A stretch of 64,000 nucleotides of DNA, from positions 1-64,000 of the forward strand of contig JAUWMR010000016.1 in NCBI GenBank assembly GCA_030613055.1, in the 5' to 3' direction. Under the pieces are notes generated by a model. That model was not told the origin of the DNA, did not search any database, and saw only the letters and a program-made list of their open reading frames with translations. The stretch's first letter is position 1. The number at the start of each line of letters is the position of its first letter. Both the position numbers and the translations under genes were made by a program. Of the stretch, positions 15,186 through 24,526 are shown in pieces. The stretch comes from Desulfobacteraceae bacterium. Lineage in GTDB: Bacteria > Desulfobacterota > DSM-4660 > Desulfatiglandales > Desulfatiglandaceae.

Positions 15186-17516
15186 ATGGAGAAGGCCCTT
15201 TCTTTCATGGAAAGGGTGTTTGGCTTTCGTGAGTTCAGGCCCGGGCAGGAAGAAATTTTAGAATCGGTGGTTGAGGGCTCGGACACGTTAGTGCTAATGC
15301 CCACCGGCGGGGGAAAATCCCTTTGCTACCAGGTCCCTGCATTTATCAGGCCCGGGATTACCATAGTCATTTCCCCGCTCATTGCCCTGATGAAAGATCA
15401 GGTGGACTCGCTTCGTGTTCTGGACCTGCCCGTTGACGCGGTTCACAGTCTTATGGGGCATAAGGAGCAGGAAGAGACCCTCAATATGATTGCCCAGGGA
15501 AAGCTCAGGCTTGTGTACGCTTCGCCGGAAAGGCTGAGAAACCAGCGATTCATGGAGGCGCTCAAAAAAAACACAATTTCCATGGTGGCCGTGGATGAAG
15601 CCCATTGCATCTCCCAGTGGGGACACGATTTCAGGCCTGATTATTTAAGGATCAGCCAGGCAATTCACAATCTCGGCAGGCCTCAGATCATAGCCCTTAC
15701 TGCCACGGCCACGGAAAAGGTCCGGGCAGATATTGTTCAACACCTTAACCTGAGTGCGCCCAGGATTTTTGTTACCGGGTTTGATCGACGCAATCTCTAC
15801 TGGGAGGTGACGCTGTGCGCCAATGAAAAGGAAAAAACAGCAGTAATGGGTGAACGTCTTACTGACCTGTCCGGCGCTGCCATTGTCTATACCGGAACAA
15901 GAAAGGGTGTGGAGAACACCGTCAAAAAGCTTCATAAAGCCAATCTGAGAGCTGAAGGATATCACGCGGGAATGGATGAGGTCGAGAGAATCCGGGTCCA
16001 GGAAGACTTCATGGAAGGCCGCACTAATCTGGTGGTGGCTACCAACGCCTTTGGAATGGGAATAGACCGCTCGGATATTAGAATGGTCATCCATCACACC
16101 TTCCCTGGAAGTATAGAGGCATATTACCAGGAGGGTGGCCGTGCCGGCAGGGACGATGATCCCGCAACATGTTTGCTCCTTTACGCCCCATCTGACAGGA
16201 TGCTTCAGGAATTTTTTATTAATTCGCGTTATCCACCTCGCGAAACGGTATTTCAGATTTATAATCACCTTCGGCAGCGTCCCGAAGACCTCCTGTGGTT
16301 GACCTATCGTGAAATCGGGATGATGGGGCAGGAGAGAACCCCGGATCTGACAGTGGCCTCATGCATCAAGATCTTAGAAGACGCGGCAGCAGTCAAAAGG
16401 CTTCATCGTTACGATAACCAGGCAGAGCTATATCTACAAAAAGGACTTCAAATGCTTATCAATGCGCTTCCATCAAGGGCCGTAAACATGAAAAAGCTTC
16501 TTCAAGGTCTTAAAGAGTTTTACGGAGAAGATCAGCTCACAAACGGGATCCAGTTTCTCCCTGCCGAACTGGCTAAGCGAACAGGTCTCTCTATGGATGC
16601 GCTGAGGAGATGCTTTTCGCAGATGGAGGCCGGTGGAGGAATTGCATACATTCCTCCTTTTCGCGGCCGGGGACTCCGGATCATCAGGCGCGTAAAACCC
16701 GAAAAGCTTGAGATTGATTTCCAGGCCCTTAAGGTCCGCAAGGCATATGAGTTGGCAAAACTGGATCAGATGATAGACTATGCCACTACAGAGGGGTGTC
16801 GCCGCAGCTTTTTGCTTCGTTACTTCGGGGAAACCATGAAAGGAGATAAATGCGACGCCTGTGACCGCTGTAAGGGGAGCGTTAGCCGGTCCGATTCTCA
16901 TGATACCGGGGCCGACCCGGTCCTGGCCATTAAGGTATTAAGCGGCGTGGCCCGTTTAAATGAACGCTTCGGCGCTGGCATGGCTGCCAGGGTCCTTACG
17001 GGGTCTAAGGAACGTATGCTCTTCCAGTTCCGGCTTCAGCATCTATCCACATACGGGCTCCTTTCGGATTACACACAGGTTCAGGTGCAGGACTGGATAA
17101 GAGAACTTATTGTCAGGGGATGTATTGTTTCGCGCCATGCACCCATGGGAGAAAAAAACTACCAGATTTTAAAACTCACGGATCGGGGATATCGTGTTAT
17201 GGCAGGGAATGAAGTGGTGAGTCTCTCCCCAGCAGTTTTAGAGCAAAAGCAAACCCGGACGGAATATCGAGCGCTTCAAGCGTCTGAAATGGAGGTCTTT
17301 GACAGGCTCCGTGAATTGCGTATGCGTCTTGCCAGGGAGGAAAGGCTTCCGTCTTACTGCATCTTTCATGATCGGACTCTTCGAGAAATGGCAAGGATAC
17401 TCCCGAAAACGCCTGAAGAACTCCTTCGTATTGTGGGAGTGGGAGAGGTCACATTGAGGAAGTACGGGAAGGCTTTTTTGGGACTATTGGCCGGTATTAA
17501 GGATGATATGGCGTAA
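15186..17516 (+). CDS. recQ: RecQ-family ATP-dependent DNA helicase
   Basis: RecQ unwinds DNA 3' to 5' in recombination and repair. Motif 0 is FGFREFRPGQEE, the Walker A is MPTGGGKSLCYQ (39-50), the DEAH box is AVDEAHCISQWGHDFRPDY (from 135), and motif VI is YYQEGGRAGRD. A RecQ zinc site follows with Cys near 538 (GCRRSFLLRYFG) and CDACDRC. The winged-helix region comes next, and a C-terminal HRDC domain covers roughly 690-770. At 776 residues it is longer than E. coli RecQ (about 610), because of the stretch between ATPase and zinc site. It follows the TPR gene by 22 bases and precedes the large ATPase-PglZ gene by about 315 bases. Confidence 0.93.
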   Translation: MEKALSFMERVFGFREFRPGQEEILESVVEGSDTLVLMPTGGGKSLCYQVPAFIRPGITIVISPLIALMKDQVDSLRVLDLPVDAVHSLMGHKEQEETLNMIAQGKLRLVYASPERLRNQRFMEALKKNTISMVAVDEAHCISQWGHDFRPDYLRISQAIHNLGRPQIIALTATATEKVRADIVQHLNLSAPRIFVTGFDRRNLYWEVTLCANEKEKTAVMGERLTDLSGAAIVYTGTRKGVENTVKKLHKANLRAEGYHAGMDEVERIRVQEDFMEGRTNLVVATNAFGMGIDRSDIRMVIHHTFPGSIEAYYQEGGRAGRDDDPATCLLLYAPSDRMLQEFFINSRYPPRETVFQIYNHLRQRPEDLLWLTYREIGMMGQERTPDLTVASCIKILEDAAAVKRLHRYDNQAELYLQKGLQMLINALPSRAVNMKKLLQGLKEFYGEDQLTNGIQFLPAELAKRTGLSMDALRRCFSQMEAGGGIAYIPPFRGRGLRIIRRVKPEKLEIDFQALKVRKAYELAKLDQMIDYATTEGCRRSFLLRYFGETMKGDKCDACDRCKGSVSRSDSHDTGADPVLAIKVLSGVARLNERFGAGMAARVLTGSKERMLFQFRLQHLSTYGLLSDYTQVQVQDWIRELIVRGCIVSRHAPMGEKNYQILKLTDRGYRVMAGNEVVSLSPAVLEQKQTRTEYRALQASEMEVFDRLRELRMRLAREERLPSYCIFHDRTLREMARILPKTPEELLRIVGVGEVTLRKYGKAFLGLLAGIKDDMA

Positions 17517-17603
17517 CAGCTCAATATTTCGGAGTATAATTTTTTACCACGAAGAACACCAAGAGAACGAAGAGACAGAGAACAAAAATATACAATTTCC
17601 AAT
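17516..17603. repeat. Dispersed repeat, copy at recQ end
   Basis: The segment beginning CAATATTTCGGAGTATAAT and continuing TTTACCACGAAGAACAC recurs at 33543-33617 in the same orientation with about 85 percent identity. Both copies directly follow the stop codon of a gene. No coding potential is seen. Confidence 0.75.
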
Positions 17604-17799
17604 GATCAATAACCAATGTCCAATGAAAAACACTTAAGAAATGGAAATTAAGCATTCGGCCTGTCCGCCGTAGTGCTATGGATGGCGGGCTGGGGGTATT
17701 GCACAGAAAGCCCCTGGTTATTGAGAATATACGGTAAGTATCAAAGGTGTTATGAATTTTTTTCTTGAAATGTTGATTGATTTATCGGAGATAAATCTT

Positions 17800-17835
17800 A
17801 TGGAAAGATTCTGCAAGGAAGGACGAACGTATTGA
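17800..17835 (+). CDS. Possible 11-residue leader peptide overlapping the large ATPase start
   Basis: An ATG at 17800, with CGGAG nine bases upstream, opens a frame of 11 codons (MERFCKEGRTY) whose TGA at 17833-17835 overlaps the TTG start of the next gene at 17832. This start-stop overlap is the geometry of translational coupling. The peptide is too short to judge by composition. Confidence 0.35.
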   Translation: MERFCKEGRTY

Positions 17836-20800
17836 CTCCGGAAAACGAAAACGAATCCCTGAAAATCAATGACCTGGTGGAAATACCGGATATCAGGACC
17901 GTTATACAGTTAGAAGATCTAAAGGACTCCAATCTTCGCCGGATGATCGTTGAGACCTTTGTGCTCACCTCAGAGGTTCAGAGCAACCTGGAGGCGGTTC
18001 TTACCAGCATTACCGGAAATGAGGGAAGGGGGATTTTTCTAAAAGGGCATTTCGGCTCTGGAAAGTCCCATTTTCTAAGCATGCTCAGCATTCTTATCAA
18101 GCATCCCCGTTCATGGAAATCTATCCTCTCACAGGCCCCTTCATTAACTGATCTTAAGCATGAACTCGAAAAATATCGTTTCCTGGCCGTAGAAATATCC
18201 CTTGTGCAACACCGGGGCTCTGAATTCTTAGAGGATATTGTCCTTCGCAGCATATTGAGCCAGATTGGTGATGAAGCAATGGATAGTTTTGGTGGTACGG
18301 AAACGCGACACGAGACCTTTTCAAAGCTTAAAGCTGTTTTAAATGACAGGGGCTTTTCCGGCATGGTCCTTTTGATTGACGAACTCTCGGAGTTTTTACG
18401 CTCCAAAAGTGACGCGCGCGCCTATAATGAAGATATCCGTTTTTTACAATACTTAGGCGAAGAGGCACGATCATTTCCCTTCTGGGTGGTAGCCTCTTTA
18501 CAGGAATGGATCGAAGAGACCGGAGAGATACACCAGGATACCTTCAATAAGATCAAAGACCGGTACCGCATCCGCCTCTCTTTGGGCCGCGCCCATATTG
18601 AGGAATTAGTCTCTGAGCGGTTGATCCGGCACAAAGAAGGGGCAGAGGTCAGCATAGGGAAAGTATTTGACGACCTGAAATCTTTTTTTCCGAACTTCCC
18701 TGTAACACGAGAACGGTTTGTCAGGCTTTACCCTGTTCATCCGGCTACTTCCTCACTTCTGGACAGTTTAAAACCCCTCTTCTCAGAGCACCGTGGCGTC
18801 GTTGATTTTATCCATTTCAGGCTCAAGGGAGACCCTGAGAGGCATATACCATCATGGCTTGACAGACCCGCACATGAACTGCTCACCCCTGAGGTTATCT
18901 TTGACCATTTCTTAGATCGCATACGCGAGCGCTCTGAGACCCAGGTCTATGTGCAAAGGGTATTTGAGGCCAGCCAGGATGAGATCCCTGACCTTTTTAA
19001 AGACCCTGACCAGAAAAGAATTGCCCTTGTGGTCATGAAGCTGCTGGTCCTTTTTGCCATCTCGCCTTCAAAATACAAGTATACGGTTCGTCATATGGCA
19101 GAGATGGTCCTCTTTGCGATTACCCCCTTAGAGACCGGGATCAATTACCAGTTCCTGTTTGACATCTTAGACCGCTTTGCCAAAGAGGGATCATATATTC
19201 GCGTTGAAACACGGGACGACCCCCTGAATAACCACTATTTTATTGACTTGAAGGCCGATATAGCAGGGATAACGCGCAGAAGGGTCCGGCATATGGCATC
19301 CGAATTCTTTGCCGAAGACCGGAGGCTCTTCTGGAAAACTGCTGCGATGGTGGATTCCCCGTATCTCCCCTTAGGGGGATGGGTAGACGCGGGCAGGCAG
19401 AGGATCACCCTTAGATGGCAGCACACACAACGGGGAGGAATTCTGTTGCTCCGCCAGTTAGATGAATTATCCGTTGATGAATTAGAAGGGCTTTCAAGGC
19501 AGTGGGCAAGAGGCGAAGAGGATTTTTTTGTACTGGTAGGGACTACCCATAACCATGATGAGCAATACCGGCATGTAAAGGATACCCTTCTCCCGGAAAC
19601 CCGCGAACACCATCAGGGTATGTTCCTTTTCTGGATCCCGGGTGTATTTGAAGGAGATATCAACTGGCTCAAGGAATTTTTGGCCGCAATACTGCTTCAA
19701 GAAGGAACAAACAACGAATCAAAGGAGGGTGGAAAGCAGGGAGCAGAGTTTTTAAGCGCCTTTATAGATAAGCAAAAGAACAGGCTTGCAGAACACTTTT
19801 TGAAACTCTATTTTCACGGTGTCCTGTTATGGGACGAAAACAGGGTTGACCTTTCTCGTTTTGGATACTTAAGCCAGGAGAAATTTATAATAGAATTTGT
19901 CCGGCCGTTGTTAGAACGCCGTTTCCCCGGGCACAGCCGTATTCAGCCGTTTATGGATGCCCTGGCACCGGGTATTCTCAAGGACATGCTCAAGGATTTT
20001 TTATCAAGCGGGGTACTCTTAGTAGATGAACGTTCAAAGTTCGGGATACGCGATGTATTAGATAAACTCCTGAAACCCATGGGCCTTGTAAAGAAAAAGG
20101 GTAATCAGTACCAGCTCCAGGTAAACCCCAAAAATAATGAACTGGCCCGGTACTTTTTTGAGCAAATGGCGCAGAGGGAAACCGTACCCCTGGAAGAGAT
20201 GTACTGGAGTTTTCGTAAGGGCAAATACGGCCTGCTGATGCCGCATTTTGAAATCTTAGTGCTTGCTTTACTCTTCTCAGGGCACGTAGTTGCATACAGG
20301 GGCATGAACCGGAAAGGCCCGGATGATCTTGCGCGAAGCGGGCTCAAGGGAATCACTGCCCTGGGTAAAGGAGAGATCTTAGGAGAAAATGCACGGCAGG
20401 CTATGAGCAGGCACCCTTTGATTCCGCGAAAATTCAGGGATATGCCTGTCACTTTAGCCTCCCAGGAAGAGTTGTGGGCCGAAATCAAGGGCAAAAAGCC
20501 CTCTGCCCTGGAAGACCTTGAGGCGCTGAGATCCAGAACCGAATGGGCCGCGCCATTCGAGGCATTTAAAAACATGCCTTTTAAAAAGGTGTTGGGGGAT
20601 ATTTCCGACCTGAAGGCCCAGTGGGATGAGGTCAAGGTAAGCCTCGCCTCAAAGGAAGGTCTGGAACGGTTTATAAACGCAGCCGAGAAAGAACCTTTCT
20701 TAGAAAAGAAGCTAAAGGCCATCGAGGAAATCCAGGGTTTTTTGAGGCATGCTGAACGTGCATTGTTCATCTACCAATACTTAACAGATAAAAAACTCCA

Positions 20801-23036
20801 TATCCCTGATGAAGAACCTTATGTGCAGGGGCCTTATGCCATGGAAAGCGGCATCCAGGAAGGTTATGTTCAGGAAGATTATAGACCCCTGAGGCAGGGT
20901 CGAGCAGAAATACTCATGTACTTTCAGGAGAAACCGGCGTCCCTGACTCCTCAAGCCATTGAAGAACTTTTTGACAGGTTTCAGGGTTTTCAGGAAGTCT
21001 ACACAAAGGCATACGTAAGCGCCCATCAGAGGGCCAGGGGAGGGGACCAGTTCAAACAGTATGAACAACTGACCCATTCCGACCGCTACAGGCTGATTGC
21101 ACGTCTTGATCAATTAGACATGATCTCGGTTGAACACAACCGGCGATCAATAGATCAGGGTATTTCCTCCGTCCTCCTTCATCGCTGTCTTCAACCTCCG
21201 CAAGACTATCTGCAAGGGCAGCCGTCCTGCTCCTGCGGATTTCAATTCGGTGAAAGCACCCTGTTCACACCTCTTAAAGAACTTGAAAAGGCCATTGATC
21301 AGGGGGTCATAGAGACCTTAGAGGCCCTCAAGGCCCCTGCTATCCAGGAAAAAATAGTGCCTTTTTTAGAGGGCCTGGACCTTGTTGGAAAGAAAAAGGA
21401 ATCTGATGCCATCCGGCAAATCCTGGATCTGTCCTTACATGATGAAGCTTTTTTTGATCAGTTAGATCGGATGGTTACGCCTGATGTGATCAGAAATATC
21501 AATGAGGCATTTCGCGGCAAGGTGGTTGTAGTTAAAAGGGATCTTGACAGGTTGTACCAGAGCCTTGTCCATCGAAAATATACCGTGACCCAGACCCGAA
21601 AGATCCTTGAGGACTGGCTCAAACAGGAGACCATTTCCGAGGATACATTCCTGCATTTTATAGGAAAGGGCGAAACAAGGGCTGCCGACCAGACAAAAAA
21701 TGCGTTTATAGGCATTTTAGAGGAACAGTTCAGTCACTTTGCCTCCCTTTACAGGGAAGTCGGTCACGACCAGTTTGTCAGGGCCGTGATAACGTCATAT
21801 TGGGCCGACCAGTATGATATTCCTGTTCAAAAAATCCTTGAGTTCTTCCCTTTTTTGGAAAGGGGGTCGCAAACGGAAAACGAACGATGGGTAATGCACC
21901 TCACTGAATTGGCGCGATTTCTCCGTTCTGAAGAAGCAGGGCTTTTTGAAACCCTGGTCTCAGAGATTGAGGAAAATGCGCCTTTTGTTCAGGAGCTGTG
22001 GTCTGCCTTATCTTCTTATTCCCCTTCTTTGATCTTTGAAAGAGAATCTATTTTTCATCTTGTTCTAAAGGAGGCATTTGAACGACTCCTGTATGGAGAA
22101 GTGGAAAAAACGGATTTTAAAGAACTCATAAGCTCGAAGAATTCCATCCCTGAAGAGGGTTCCCTGTGCAGGGAGCGAAAAGGCGAGATGCTGGAAGCCC
22201 TTAAAACATATGAACTTTTCAAGAAAAAGAGTTCACTCCTGAAAACTCCTAAGGATTCAGGGCCTGAGGCCTGCTCTAAGTGGGAATCCCATTTTGTCAA
22301 GACCATCTCCATTATCCCGTCTCTTTGCGCCGGTCTTTATGGACAATTAGAGCGGATCAATATCCGGGCCCCGTCATTCTTGAAAAAGGAGGAAAAGTAC
22401 GTGATGGGTAAGCTGAATGAGATAATGGAAGATTTCAGGGGGTTTTACCAGTCCGCCCTTCCTGTCTGGGAAAAAGGTGAAGGGCAGCGGCCCATGATGA
22501 TCCAGGACATTCCCTCTATTCTTTCAAGGAAGCGCGGGGCCCCGGACCACAGGCAGGTTTATTATGTTCTTATGGACGGCATGCGATGGGACCTGTGGGA
22601 TCGAATCAAATCAGATTTCTTTGGCAAATGGCCGAACATTTTTCGTTTTGTACGTGAAGGCTCCCTCTGGACAAACCAGCCTACCAATACCGGCGCCCAA
22701 ATGGCCCGTTTTGAGCAGGCATTCCGGACGGTTCACCCCACTCTGGATTATGAGGACCAGCTCTTAAAAGCTACTGGCATTGATGAGAAGATCCATACCG
22801 AAAAAGGCCCGCTGACCCATCTCTTTGCCAACATAATCAGTTATTTGGAAATTGACCTGCTCTTTCGTCTCAAAAAGCTCCCGCCAAGAACCCTTTTGAT
22901 ACTTTTTTCAGATCATGGTTTTATTGAAAACCCCGCTTTCAATCCCAAAGACAAATACGAGTCCCCTCGATACCTTCATGGAAAGGACTCCCCATTTGAG
23001 GTAATTGTGCCCTGGGCATGGGTTATGCGGCTTTAG
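17832..23036 (+). CDS. Giant BrxC/PglY-like (DUF6079-like) ATPase fused to PglZ-like phosphatase domain
   Basis: This protein has 1734 residues. The N-terminal part has a P-loop GHFGSGKS (72-79) and Walker B VLLIDELSE (about 179-187), in the style of the large BrxC/PglY (DUF6079) ATPases of BREX phage defence. The middle is long and helical, with a Cys group C-x15-C-x-C (about 1118-1137) that may bind zinc. The last 160 residues look like a PglZ/alkaline-phosphatase fold: YYVLMDGMRWDLW (about 1575), a Thr-rich NTGAQ turn, and the metal site LILFSDHGF (about 1694). The start is TTG with AAGGA upstream; the frame has no ATG alternative nearby. No BREX methylase, BrxL or BrxA/B lies beside it. 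The ATPase call is firm; the fusion and defence role are inference. Confidence 0.75.
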   Translation: MTPENENESLKINDLVEIPDIRTVIQLEDLKDSNLRRMIVETFVLTSEVQSNLEAVLTSITGNEGRGIFLKGHFGSGKSHFLSMLSILIKHPRSWKSILSQAPSLTDLKHELEKYRFLAVEISLVQHRGSEFLEDIVLRSILSQIGDEAMDSFGGTETRHETFSKLKAVLNDRGFSGMVLLIDELSEFLRSKSDARAYNEDIRFLQYLGEEARSFPFWVVASLQEWIEETGEIHQDTFNKIKDRYRIRLSLGRAHIEELVSERLIRHKEGAEVSIGKVFDDLKSFFPNFPVTRERFVRLYPVHPATSSLLDSLKPLFSEHRGVVDFIHFRLKGDPERHIPSWLDRPAHELLTPEVIFDHFLDRIRERSETQVYVQRVFEASQDEIPDLFKDPDQKRIALVVMKLLVLFAISPSKYKYTVRHMAEMVLFAITPLETGINYQFLFDILDRFAKEGSYIRVETRDDPLNNHYFIDLKADIAGITRRRVRHMASEFFAEDRRLFWKTAAMVDSPYLPLGGWVDAGRQRITLRWQHTQRGGILLLRQLDELSVDELEGLSRQWARGEEDFFVLVGTTHNHDEQYRHVKDTLLPETREHHQGMFLFWIPGVFEGDINWLKEFLAAILLQEGTNNESKEGGKQGAEFLSAFIDKQKNRLAEHFLKLYFHGVLLWDENRVDLSRFGYLSQEKFIIEFVRPLLERRFPGHSRIQPFMDALAPGILKDMLKDFLSSGVLLVDERSKFGIRDVLDKLLKPMGLVKKKGNQYQLQVNPKNNELARYFFEQMAQRETVPLEEMYWSFRKGKYGLLMPHFEILVLALLFSGHVVAYRGMNRKGPDDLARSGLKGITALGKGEILGENARQAMSRHPLIPRKFRDMPVTLASQEELWAEIKGKKPSALEDLEALRSRTEWAAPFEAFKNMPFKKVLGDISDLKAQWDEVKVSLASKEGLERFINAAEKEPFLEKKLKAIEEIQGFLRHAERALFIYQYLTDKKLHIPDEEPYVQGPYAMESGIQEGYVQEDYRPLRQGRAEILMYFQEKPASLTPQAIEELFDRFQGFQEVYTKAYVSAHQRARGGDQFKQYEQLTHSDRYRLIARLDQLDMISVEHNRRSIDQGISSVLLHRCLQPPQDYLQGQPSCSCGFQFGESTLFTPLKELEKAIDQGVIETLEALKAPAIQEKIVPFLEGLDLVGKKKESDAIRQILDLSLHDEAFFDQLDRMVTPDVIRNINEAFRGKVVVVKRDLDRLYQSLVHRKYTVTQTRKILEDWLKQETISEDTFLHFIGKGETRAADQTKNAFIGILEEQFSHFASLYREVGHDQFVRAVITSYWADQYDIPVQKILEFFPFLERGSQTENERWVMHLTELARFLRSEEAGLFETLVSEIEENAPFVQELWSALSSYSPSLIFERESIFHLVLKEAFERLLYGEVEKTDFKELISSKNSIPEEGSLCRERKGEMLEALKTYELFKKKSSLLKTPKDSGPEACSKWESHFVKTISIIPSLCAGLYGQLERINIRAPSFLKKEEKYVMGKLNEIMEDFRGFYQSALPVWEKGEGQRPMMIQDIPSILSRKRGAPDHRQVYYVLMDGMRWDLWDRIKSDFFGKWPNIFRFVREGSLWTNQPTNTGAQMARFEQAFRTVHPTLDYEDQLLKATGIDEKIHTEKGPLTHLFANIISYLEIDLLFRLKKLPPRTLLILFSDHGFIENPAFNPKDKYESPRYLHGKDSPFEVIVPWAWVMRL

Positions 23037-23132
23037 ACAGGCAGTGTATTAAAGATATCTATTCATGAAAAACACGAAGTCGGACTCCTGAAAACGATAG
23101 GCTATTTTGTATTCGGCCTGATCAAGGCCGGT

Positions 23133-23452
23133 TTACTTTTTCGCGGGCAGCCTTTCTGCCTTATAGAAGCCCTGTTCCCTTGGATCGGCAAGACCACCTA
23201 TGCCCGGGCGTGACCGAAGGTCCGCCCAGCTAACGCCCGCCTTTGAAACCTGCCATACTACTTTTATTTCAGGTGACAGCTCCACGATCCTGTCATAACA
23301 TACGAGGAGAATATTGCCGTTGGGCAGCAGGTGATTATACCGGACCAGGTCTATGTCTTTTTGCCTGAACTTGTTGACCACATCACCATCGCGTGTAACC
23401 TCAAGTAAAATTTGCGGGCCGTGTAAAGACAGCAGAATATTCCCGGGAGTCT
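23133..23452 (-). pseudogene. Fragment of an arylsulfotransferase-like beta-propeller protein
   Basis: An open frame of about 106 codons reads QTPGNILLSLHGPQILLEV and later NHLLPNGNILLVCYDRIVE, ending in LPAKK. The repeated 'NGN-I-L ... I-x-E-x-x-x-x-G-x-V' pattern is typical of arylsulfotransferase/quinoprotein-type propeller blades. It has no start codon with a ribosome site, no signal peptide, and only two blades. The natural reading is a remnant of a longer gene. A short ATG at 23381 exists but also lacks a ribosome site. Confidence 0.5.
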
Positions 23453-23553
23453 GTATTTTTTGTTACCTGGTTGAGCCTAAATGGTCAATAAGAATGTGTT
23501 TTCCGAAAAGGACAGTATGGTGTCATAAATCCGATTATATGCCTGTGAGTATC

Positions 23554-23582
23554 TTGACACCTCAATATTCGGGTGGTAACTT
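23554..23582 (+). promoter_or_regulatory. Sigma-70 promoter of glyQS
   Basis: TTGACA at 23554-23559 and TAACTT at 23577-23582 are separated by 17 bases, about 30 bases before the glyQ start codon and just upstream of its AGGAGGGAGGGAG ribosome site. Confidence 0.65.
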
Positions 23583-23613
23583 GCCATCGTGATTATTCAG
23601 GAGGGAGGGAGCT

Positions 23614-24513
23614 ATGAACTTTCAAGAACTGATTATGGCCCTTGAAAAATTCTGGGCAGATTACGGGTGCCTGATACAGCAGCCATATGACCTGGAGGTC
23701 GGGGCCGGAACCTTCAACCCGGCGACACTTTTAAGGGTGTTGGGGCCGGAACCGTGGTCCGTGGCCTATGTGGAGCCTTCCAGGCGGCCCACGGACGGGA
23801 GATATGGAGAGAACCCGAACCGTTTGGGTCATTACTACCAGTACCAGGTGATCATCAAACCCTCCCCAATAGACATACAGGATATTTATCTTGAGAGCCT
23901 GAAAGTCCTCGGGATTGATCCTTTAGATCACGATATTCGATTTGTCGAGGATGACTGGGAGTCGCCCACATTAGGCGCTTCAGGTCTCGGATGGGAGGTA
24001 TGGCTTGATGGCATGGAAATAACCCAGTTTACGTATTTCCAGTTAGCGGGCAGTATCCGGCTTGATCCTGTTTCCGTGGAATTAACATACGGGTTAGAAA
24101 GAATCTCCATGTACCTTCAAGAGAAAGAAAACGTATATGACCTCATGTGGAACGATAAGGTACGCTACGGGGACGTTCACAAGAAAGGGGAGTGGGAGTT
24201 CTCCGTATATCATTTTGAGGTGGCTGATGTGGATATGCTCTTAAAGATGTTTGGCATGTATGAGGAGGAGTCCCTTCAGCTAAACGAGAAAGGGCTGACA
24301 CTTCCGGCATATGATTACTGCCTGAAATGCTCCCATGTCTTTAATATCCTTGATGCCAGGGGGGCGATCAGCGTGACGGAGAGGACACATTATATTGATC
24401 GCATAAGGAATCTGGCGCGTATCGCAGCCAAGAACTATCTGGCACAGAGAGAGGAAATGGGATATCCTTTAGGATTGTCGATTGATGATTCGCAAATAAT
24501 TATTAACGAATAA
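23614..24513 (+). CDS. glyQ: Glycyl-tRNA synthetase alpha subunit
   Basis: GlyQ is the catalytic class II subunit of the bacterial alpha2-beta2 glycyl-tRNA synthetase, making Gly-AMP and charging tRNA-Gly. The sequence has the family start [26 protein letters not shown], motif-2 region [23 protein letters not shown], and [16 protein letters not shown]. At 299 residues it has the usual length. The ATG at 23614 follows an excellent AGGAGGGAGGGAG. glyS follows after 13 bases in the same operon. Confidence 0.97.
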   Translation: MNFQELIMALEKFWADYGCLIQQPYDLEVGAGTFNPATLLRVLGPEPWSVAYVEPSRRPTDGRYGENPNRLGHYYQYQVIIKPSPIDIQDIYLESLKVLGIDPLDHDIRFVEDDWESPTLGASGLGWEVWLDGMEITQFTYFQLAGSIRLDPVSVELTYGLERISMYLQEKENVYDLMWNDKVRYGDVHKKGEWEFSVYHFEVADVDMLLKMFGMYEEESLQLNEKGLTLPAYDYCLKCSHVFNILDARGAISVTERTHYIDRIRNLARIAAKNYLAQREEMGYPLGLSIDDSQIIINE

Positions 24514-24526
24514 CAAGAGAGTAAAT

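Noticed and set aside
22564-22767. Alternative frames inside the PglZ-like region
   Set aside because: They are shadows of the main frame, which keeps the motif spacing of a phosphatase fold and runs unbroken to 23036.
15186-23036. A full BREX or other multi-gene defence island around recQ and the giant ATPase
   Set aside because: No methyltransferase, restriction enzyme, BrxA/B, BrxL or integrase is present in the flanks; glyQS follows directly. Only a one-gene system is plausible.
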